A stretch of DNA of 13,012 bases, from the NCBI GenBank assembly GCA_025399215.1, contig MU621507.1, positions 1 through 13,012 on the forward strand, given 5' to 3'. Each line of letters starts with the position of its first letter. The first letter of the stretch is position 1. The position numbers and the translations under genes are program-made. The notes under the pieces were generated by a model. That model was given only the letters and a program-made list of their open reading frames with translations, searched no databases and was not told the DNA's origin. Positions 7,951 through 13,012 of the stretch are shown here, in pieces. This DNA comes from Globomyces pollinis-pini (lineage: Eukaryota > Chytridiomycota > Chytridiomycetes > Rhizophydiales > Globomycetaceae).

Positions 7951-8113
7951 GAACGTTAGGGGCTGAAATAGTTAAGGTGATCAATTAGAGACTAACGGTG
8001 TAGAGTTGGAGTTAAGATTTGAAATAAAAGATGAGTTTTATTGATATTTAGATAAGCTCTAATAGAAGTATTAGATGAGCCTATGTGTTTCGTGTGGATT
8101 AATCCTTCAAAAT

Positions 8114-8638
8114 CTAACTGTCTCTCTGAGTGATTAATCCCAGTGATAACAAATGACTTCGTAGTTGAGGACCGGATAAATTCTTTGTAAACAGATCTGC
8201 TCTTTGGCTTTTCGTTGAGCAGTACACCAATTCGAGGATTTCCTGATGAACATAATTGCGAAGTACATGATACTTGATTTGAATATGTTTAGTGCGTTTG
8301 TGGTCCTCTGGATTCTTCGACAAAAGAATAAACGCTTGGTTATCTTCATATAGAGTGACTGTGTCTTGCGGATATCCAAGCTCATGTAGAAGTTGTTTTA
8401 ACCAAACAAATTCATTGCCTCCTTTTACGGCTGCATAGTATTCAGCCTCTGCCGTACTTTGCGCTACGATTGATTGTCGACCAGAATACCATGAGATCAG
8501 AGAATCATTGAGTAGAAAACCAAATCCGCTAGTGGACTTAAAATCCACATTGTTTCCATAAGCGGCATCGACATATCCAGTTAATTGAATGTCTCTCGTT
8601 TGTTTAGTCGGGTAAAATAGTGAATAATTTGTAGTTAT
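8114..8638 (-). pseudogene. Copia retrotransposon RNase H fragment (pol 3' end)
   Basis: This open minus-strand frame has 174 codons and ends with a TGA at 8116-8114. It shows the Ty1/copia RNase H layout: GYVDAAYGN (first catalytic Asp), KSTSGFGFLL, SWYSGRQSIVAQSTAEAEYY (catalytic Glu in AEAEYY), WLKQLLHELG, YEDNQAF (catalytic Asp), then RTKHIQIKYHVLR, and a C-terminal ADLFTKNL. The fourth acidic position, usually D or E in the HID motif, is Gln here. Nothing of reverse transcriptase, integrase or protease remains. The frame is cut off upstream at a stop near 8639, followed by a T-run and unrelated AT-rich DNA. No LTR is seen on either side. It is a 5'-truncated remnant unrelated in position and strand to the gag-like pseudogene at 4817. 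Confidence 0.88.
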
Positions 8639-8792
8639 TTAATTTTTTTTACGTGGTTTTTAATGTGTCATGACATTAGACACACTTAAACTGTGACATA
8701 CAGTGAATAACACAAAAAACCTCTGGTTTGAATTTTTAAACCAAAAAAGTCCTCATAATTAAGATACTATATATTATAAACAAAATTTTATA
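8639..8792. other. AT-rich stretch with small inverted repeats
   Basis: No coding frame is seen. GTGTC/GACAC arms surround the palindrome TGTCATGACA near 8665-8685, and TGGTTT/AAACCA form a small hairpin near 8725-8745. Confidence 0.35.
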
Positions 8793-8903
8793 TTATTGAA
8801 GTTCTTTTATTTTTTTTAGTAATTGATTAAGTGATGAGTCACCACGAATACTTTCTATTCGTGTGACTGCTTCACTTTCAGATAATCCGGTAGTATATAA
8901 CAG
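8793..8903 (-). CDS. Coding-like C-terminal tail, unrecognised
   Basis: A short open frame of 36 codons ends with TAA at 8795-8793 and reads like the end of a real protein (GLSESEAVTRIESIRGDSS, then NQLLKKIKELQ). An upstream TGA at 8906-8904 closes the frame, so it would need an upstream exon or is a remnant. An AG splice acceptor is possible inside it near 8874. It overlaps a strong hairpin (8838-8867), which may instead explain the conserved look. No family is recognised. Confidence 0.25.
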   Translation of the reverse strand: MLYTTGLSESEAVTRIESIRGDSSLNQLLKKIKELQ

Positions 8904-8970
8904 TCATAGCCTTAACTTTGCAGCCCTGTAAAGTGACCTTGCAGGCTACCTAACCACCGACGACTATGAC
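8838..8970. repeat. Hairpin and inverted repeats in a GC-richer patch
   Basis: GTCACCACGAATA (8838-8850) pairs with TATTCGTGTGAC (8856-8867) with one bulged base. Next to it AGTCATAG (about 8902-8909) and CTATGACT (about 8963-8970) are perfect inverted arms around a segment with repeated CTTTGCAG/CCTTGCAGG motifs. A structured RNA or a mobile-element end is possible; it does not fold as a tRNA. Confidence 0.4.
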
Positions 8971-9486
8971 TTTGCAGGCACTAATTATAGTTAATTAAAT
9001 GGAAAGATATTGCGTATACATATGTTTCTAGCACTTCTTTATAACATATCTAAGTATGAGCGTGATAGATGCAGAAATAAAAAAGTTTGTTGTTTTCAGT
9101 CATTATGCAAGATACACTGCTCAATCAAGTTCTCAGCTACTTGTTATGTAAAAAAACTCAGTGTCTGAAAACTTCATCAAGTTAACTACAGTTTTGACTG
9201 ACTTTATTATTTGTAGAAACAATGAGATGAAACGGTGTGACACGTGCACTCGTCTTGAACTGTGTAAAATGTTTAAATCTACAGTGTGTATGGTAGTTCA
9301 GACAGGATACTATGGAGTATCTAAATAACTGTGTAGTTTTCCTAAAGTCTTTACCATGTAACTGAGTGTTACCATGGAACTCGGTACAATGGGTACAAGA
9401 ATTAACAAAAACCGGTACAATATATTAATGTTTAAGTTCTCATTAAACGGTTTTTGCTTAAATAAGAATAATAATACTAATTATCA
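8971..9486. other. Non-coding stretch, AT-rich
   Basis: All frames are short. Near 9446-9468 a segment TTAAACGG...GCTTAAATAA is the inverse of the repeated motif found at 9505-9567, forming an imperfect terminal-inverted-repeat pair about 80 bp apart that may be a small MITE. Nothing else is supported. Confidence 0.35.
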
Positions 9487-9567
9487 GTTGTATTTCATTT
9501 ATTGTTATTTAAGCAAAGTCCGTTAAAATTGTATTTCAATTTATTAATATTTAAGCAAAATCCGTTA
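9487..9567 (+). repeat. Two ~40-bp tandem repeats
   Basis: Copy 1 (9487-9526) and copy 2 (9527-9567) share TTGTATTTCA, TTTAAGCAAA and TCCGTTA. Copy 2 ends exactly in the TTA that is the chromodomain gene's stop codon on the minus strand. Together with the inverted copy near 9446 they suggest partial duplication of a small inverted-repeat element. Confidence 0.55.
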
Positions 9568-10324
9568 GAGATCATCTTCATCCAACTCATCGACCTCTTC
9601 TGGAAGGTCAGTGAATTGCTCCTGGGAAAAGCTTCTTCTCGTGGTCTTGGAATCTTTGATAAACTTGAGATATTTTGCGTTTACATATTTCCTATGGTGA
9701 GATAAAATAGAATTACACAAGTCTACCGCAATATAGATATACTATTTCCATCAACTCAGCACTCTTGGTTACTTGCTCTTCAAAGAATTCGTCAACCAAC
9801 TCTTTACAGTTTTCAACGTCTCGATAACTTTCGTAAGTTGTCTTTATGTAGCCTTCCCATTTGATTTCGAAAAACAGATGATGATTCTTTGCAAGGACTG
9901 AAAGAATTTTCTCCACAGTATACTCGTCTTCGACTTCTTCAATAGGTGGACTCTTCTTCGTTCTTTTTGAACGAGTAGTGCGATCTTGCTCAACCTGAGC
10001 AATCTCCATAGTTCTCTTCCCCTTTCCTTTCTTTTTCTTCTCTTTAGGTTTCTCGATAAGCTTTTGTTGCTCTTGAATTTGTACTTCATTCTTTTCTTCT
10101 AAAAACTCGAAGTCATGTTCATCAAATTCGAATTGAACAACTTGCTCCAGATTGTACTCTTGCACATCGTTGTTTTCTGCTGCAGGTGGTAACGATTGAG
10201 TTGATTTCTTTCCAGTCAACACGTTCAGTTCCTTTGAGTATTTTTTTGGTGCACGCAGCATATTCTGGGTTATTTTTGGCATTGAAGGCTGGCTGGGATG
10301 AGTAAGACGAATAACCCTTTCCAT
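9565..10324 (-). CDS. Chromodomain protein, two exons
   Basis: The first exon runs from ATG 10324 to 9756, an inferred 64-nt intron spans 9755-9692 (donor GTTGAT, acceptor CCATAG), and the last exon is 9691-9565 with TAA. The result is 231 residues. Residues 1-60 are polar, about 64-90 are acidic and Gln-rich, and 91-125 hold lysine runs that could be nuclear localisation signals. The chromodomain spans about 133-184 (DEYTVEKIL, FFEIKWEGY, ENCKELVDEFFEEQ). The three aromatic-cage positions of HP1-type domains (Tyr in EYTVEK, Trp and Tyr in KWEGY) are present, so methyl-lysine binding is plausible. The C-terminal exon is acidic and ends PEEVDELDEDDL; no chromoshadow domain is seen. The frame stays open upstream to ATG 10408 inside the neighbouring transposon, but ATG 10324 lies just outside that element and is preferred. 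The donor is atypical, so the splice is the weakest part. Confidence 0.72.
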
Positions 10325-10325
10325 T

Positions 10326-10348
10326 GGAGCAGTTCCAAAACAAGCATA
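10326..10348 (+). repeat. Left terminal inverted repeat of the Harbinger element
   Basis: Twenty-three bases match the inverse of 12988-13010 exactly, starting GGAGCAGTTCCAAAACAAGC. Its outer edge is 1 bp from the start codon of the chromodomain gene on the minus strand. Partial similarity continues inward through ACATATGT motifs. Confidence 0.88.
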
Positions 10349-10436
10349 TGTGTGAAACATATGTAAAACATAGATGAGTTTTTCCGCAAGAAAACGGTCA
10401 ACATACATCGAGACATAGACCTGACATATGTCCGAG

Positions 10437-10468
10437 ATCTGAGAAGACGAAATTTGGTCTTCTCAGAT
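10437..10468. repeat. 32-nt near-perfect palindrome inside the left end
   Basis: ATCTGAGAAGAC (10437-10448) and GTCTTCTCAGAT (10457-10468) are exact inverse copies around GAAATTTG, itself palindromic except for one G/G pair. It lies about 110 bp inside the element and 70 bp upstream of the transposase start. It could bind a dimeric regulator or the element's own Myb-like protein. Confidence 0.7.
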
Positions 10469-10537
10469 TTCAGACACACAAATCGGAGAATTTTGCAATT
10501 TTTTTTTCCCAATGATTAGAGCTATTTATCTGTATCA

Positions 10538-11738
10538 ATGGTACAAAGGTAGGAATTATATCTAATAGTTAAATTCTAGAAAAAAAACAATTAATTAGAA
10601 ACCGACAACGAAGAAAACTACAACTACTTATAGTAATTCAAGAGTTAGACAAACGAAACCCAGTTAGCACCAACCATCACTCAAACTCTCTACTAAAGCA
10701 CTACGAAATACCATGGGCTGCTATTTATAAAAAATTAGATGATCCTGGTTTTCTAGGATCCATAGGATTAAATGTTAGTGGATTTAAACTTCTCCTTTTA
10801 AAATTTAATGTAATACTGAAAACTAACTAATCAATAGACTTATTTTAAATACAAATTTCATACTGAGAAGGGTGGTCGACCAGCACGTTTGCCGGATACA
10901 CACACAGTTTTAGCTATGGTGCTAACATTTTATGTAGATCCAATTAGCCACAAACGCTGCTGTGAGTTATTTGGAATTCCTCGTAGTACCCAATCAAGAA
11001 TTTTCAGAAGAGCTGAAATAGCTTTGGGTAGAGCATTAAAAGATATGGTGGATGCTAGAATTTCCTGGCCTACTATAGGTCAACAAACAGAATTTTCTAA
11101 GCTTATCAATTACAAGGAGCCACTTATTGAAAACAAATTTGGCTTTATTGATGGAAAAAATTATACAGTTCAAGCACCAAGTAATGCAGATCAACAAAAT
11201 GCAATGTATAATGGATGGTTGCATAGCACCCTTATAACTGGTTTAATCTTTAATAATAATAATAGGTACTCTATGTTTTGGTGCTGATGGGACTATTATA
11301 TGGATGTGTCATAACAATCCAGGCTCTTGGAATGATGCGGAAACTAGTCGAGAATTTCAAGAAAGACTTTTAGATAACGACTATTGTCCAGATCAAACTA
11401 TGGGAGTAGTAAGTGATTCAGCATTTCCAGTCTCTGCCAGTCTGTTCACAAGAATTGAAACACCATTAAAAAGTGGTGACATTGATCGAATTCCTCTACA
11501 TCTTCGTCACAATGCTTTAGCCAAATCCAATGCAATAACATCTATCCGCCAAGCTGCTGAATGGGGTATGGGAGCCGTTGAAAAGGTATTTAAAAGGTTA
11601 TCCCAAAAGCTGCCATACAACCCACATTTAAGATTGCTACGTCTTAATAACATACATAGATTATACAATCTAAGAGTTCGAACCACTGGAATTAGTCAAA
11701 TACGAAGTGTATTTTATTTAAATAAAGATAACATTTAA
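10538..11738 (+). CDS. PIF/Harbinger DDE transposase, four exons
   Basis: Exons are 10538-10548, 10599-10809, 10838-11240 and 11266-11738, giving 1,098 nt and 365 residues. Introns are 50, 28 and 25 nt, all GT...TAG; the second contains CTAAC, a branch-point-like motif. The N-terminal part is basic and polar (MVQRNRQRRKLQ). A helix-turn-helix-like segment at about 113-133 (KRCCELFGIPRSTQSRIFRR) probably contacts DNA. The DDE_4 catalytic fold follows: Asp179 in FGFIDGKN, the family motif NNPGSWNDAETS, Asp259 in VVSDSAFP, and Glu307 in RQAAEWGMG. The C-terminus carries NIHRLYNLRVRTTGISQIR. The enzyme cuts and joins the element's ends. All three catalytic acids and all phases are intact. The start at 10538 is inferred from the first intron fitting; exons 3 and 4 are certain. 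Confidence 0.88.
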
Positions 11739-11746
11739 ATTGTAGT

Positions 11747-12635
11747 TTAACTTTTTTTATTGATTGTACTAAACAAAGTTAAGAACATTTTCTCATTTTC
11801 CATTCGACGAATTTCCATACGTTCTTCTCGTGCTTCTTGCTCTGCTAGTCGCTTCTCTTCTCTAATTTGTTGTGCTTCATATCTTGCTTCTTCTTTAGCA
11901 ATTTGTTCAAGTTTGAATTGTTTCTCTTCTGCTCGGTATTTTGCTTCTTGGGTTGATTGCATCAATATAAATTTTTCGAACCAATTAGAAGACGTTTCAT
12001 TTATACTGCTATCAGAAGAAATAGACTCTATAGCAGCATCTAACTTTCTTTTTCGCTGTGCTGTGTATGATATAGCTAAGAGTTAATTTAACATCATAAA
12101 AAACCAGTAGGGATATTTCCTAGACGCTGCACCGGTAAAGTTTGATCGATGTTTTCTACTGAGTTGATACTGCTTGAGTTTGAAGATGATGTTAATACGG
12201 CATCAGTACTGATGGCAGAAGTATCATTGTCATTCTGATGTAACTGTTTGGAAGGGTGATTAAGATGTTTCTCCAAATCATCGAAATCTACATCACATTA
12301 AAAATTAAAAGGTATACCAAGTTCCTCGGTCAGCTGTGATACTCTAATGTTTATACTTTTCTGAATTTGTTTTGCTTCCAGGATAGTAGGAGGAATAGTT
12401 GGATCTCCTGTTGGTTTTTTGTTATTAACCATACCTATTAATTAGATAGTGATTCATTTCTACCTTTGAATTTTCTTTTTAGACTATCCTGGTCCCGTTG
12501 TGGGATGTTTCCTGGCCGATTCGTAATATAAAATACGGTTACTTGCTCCCATTCGTTGCTACCTGTTGGGAGCACTTTTGCCACCATCTCCAACAGTCTT
12601 TTGGTATCCCTTTCCTTGTAATTGGCACTGGACAT
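11747..12635 (-). CDS. Harbinger Myb/SANT-like DNA-binding protein, four exons
   Basis: Exons on the minus strand are 12635-12464, 12434-12318, 12287-12105 and 12075-11747, giving 801 nt and 266 residues with TAA. Introns are 29, 30 and 29 nt, all GT...TAG. Residues about 4-57 form a Myb/SANT-like helical domain (NYKERDTKRLLEMVAKVLP, then NEWEQVTVFY, then DQDSLKRKFK). A Ser/Thr/Asn-rich linker follows, then a basic patch (QRKRKL), and a long Glu/Ala/Arg coiled coil at about 195-250. In Harbinger elements the second protein of this type binds the ends and helps import and load the transposase. Its stop lies 8 bp from the transposase stop on the opposite strand. All splice phases fit, so the gene is probably functional. 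Confidence 0.85.
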
Positions 12636-12987
12636 TTTAGTTGAAGAAAAAAAAATCTAGTATTAGAAAAAAAAATCTACTCAGTTGGAAAGGGCAACTT
12701 ATTTGTTGTGAAACGCGTAAAACTGGCAATTTACATAAGATTTTCACAACAAAAATTTTGTACTTTTCCAATCACCTCGAACCATTTAAGTGAAATGGAA
12801 AATAGCCTTTTATATATAATGTTTTATATTTTTTTTTTATAAACCAGTTAGTTGAGTCGTTAGCATCTTCTGCAAGGCATACTTGTATGTTACCCAAAAC
12901 ATTCATCACAATAAACATATGTCATGACCTATGTTGTTCCAATACTAACATAGATCTTGACATATGTTATGTACATATGTTTTGACG
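12636..12987. promoter_or_regulatory. 5' flank of the Myb-like gene and subterminal region
   Basis: No coding frame is seen. AAAAAAAATCTA occurs twice (about 12648-12680), and a T/A-rich stretch with TATATATAA lies near 12810. From about 12915 repeated ACATATG/CATATGT and CATAG motifs resemble those inside the left end and may be transposase or Myb-protein binding sites. The promoter role is inferred from position. Confidence 0.4.
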
Positions 12988-13010
12988 TATGCTTGTTTTG
13001 GAACTGCTCC
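12988..13010 (-). repeat. Right terminal inverted repeat of the Harbinger element
   Basis: This is the exact inverse of 10326-10348, ending GGAACTGCTCC. Only two flanking bases (AT) remain in the window, matching the first two of the ATT that flanks the left end. Confidence 0.87.
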
Positions 13011-13012
13011 AT

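Larger units (their letters stand above)
10326..13010. mobile_element. Complete PIF/Harbinger DNA transposon, 2,685 bp
   Basis: The ends are 23-bp perfect terminal inverted repeats starting GGAGCAGTTCC (10326-10348 and 12988-13010). Similar subterminal sequence rich in ACATATG motifs follows on both sides. Inside are the two genes that define the superfamily: a DDE_4 transposase (plus strand) and a Myb/SANT-like protein (minus strand), arranged convergently, each with all reading phases intact after splicing. The left flank is ATT (10323-10325) and the right flank begins AT before the window ends, which fits a 3-bp target duplication but cannot be completed. The key catalytic residues are present, so the copy may be autonomous or only recently silenced. 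Confidence 0.85.

Noticed and set aside
8905..8985. tRNA or snRNA gene in the TTGCAG-rich patch
   Set aside because: No TTCGA loop or other conserved core fits; only generic inverted repeats are present.
10325..10408. N-terminal extension of the chromodomain protein from ATG 10408
   Set aside because: These codons lie inside the transposon end, so the open frame is probably accidental; it is kept only as an alternative start.
11760..12086. Plus-strand Ser-rich open frame of 108 codons
   Set aside because: It is the antisense of the coiled-coil exon of the Myb-like gene, and its Ser/Cys repetition follows from that.
1..13012. CRISPR arrays, bacterial operons or ribosome binding sites
   Set aside because: The window is eukaryotic with spliceosomal introns, and there are no regularly spaced repeats or operon-like gene runs.

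Overview
The window is eukaryotic, AT-rich and dominated by mobile DNA. Reading frames are broken by spliceosomal introns that are mostly very short (GT...AG, acceptor almost always TAG). TTAGGG-type telomere repeats occur inside the window, and the mobile elements are PIF/Harbinger and Ty1/copia types. The look of the proteins (an SPF31-like J protein, a DDE_4 transposase with a Myb/SANT partner) suggests an early-diverging fungus. That assignment is an inference from remembered family resemblance, not from a search.

Layout. Positions 1-620 hold the 3' end of a plus-strand gene, a facing minus-strand ORF and a broken plus-strand coding fragment, none recognised. Positions 878-1905 (minus) hold the best host gene: an intact seven-exon gene for a DNAJC8/SPF31-type J-domain splicing protein of 235 residues. 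Positions 2078-2922 hold plus-strand coding-like segments that I could not join into one protein. From 3377 to 6275 the window is a mosaic of repeats: a fold-back element, direct repeats, a broken or oddly spliced minus-strand gene (3783-4209), and a frameshifted copia-type gag-like gene (4817-5965) between two ~115-bp direct repeats. Positions 6948-7430 carry a damaged unrecognised ORF with a head-to-head telomere repeat in its frame. A 143-codon unrecognised minus-strand frame lies at 7487-7918 beside a third telomere-repeat tract. A 5'-truncated copia RNase H fragment lies at 8114-8638. From 8639 to 9564 only repeats, hairpins and a small coding-like tail are seen.

The right-hand part is the most coherent. 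A chromodomain gene (9565-10324, minus) ends in a short tandem repeat. Abutting its start codon is a structurally complete PIF/Harbinger DNA transposon (10326-13010, 2,685 bp) with 23-bp perfect terminal inverted repeats. It carries a four-exon DDE transposase (365 residues, plus strand) and a four-exon Myb/SANT-like DNA-binding protein (266 residues, minus strand), whose stop codons face each other 8 bp apart. In characterised Harbinger elements these two proteins act together: the Myb-like protein binds DNA and brings the transposase to the nucleus and the ends.

By reconstruction the four spliced genes use 13 introns, nine of them 25-36 nt long. I found no sign of a wholly new biological system. 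The most notable points are the intact Harbinger element placed at a chromodomain gene's start codon, the very short introns, and the interstitial telomere repeats.
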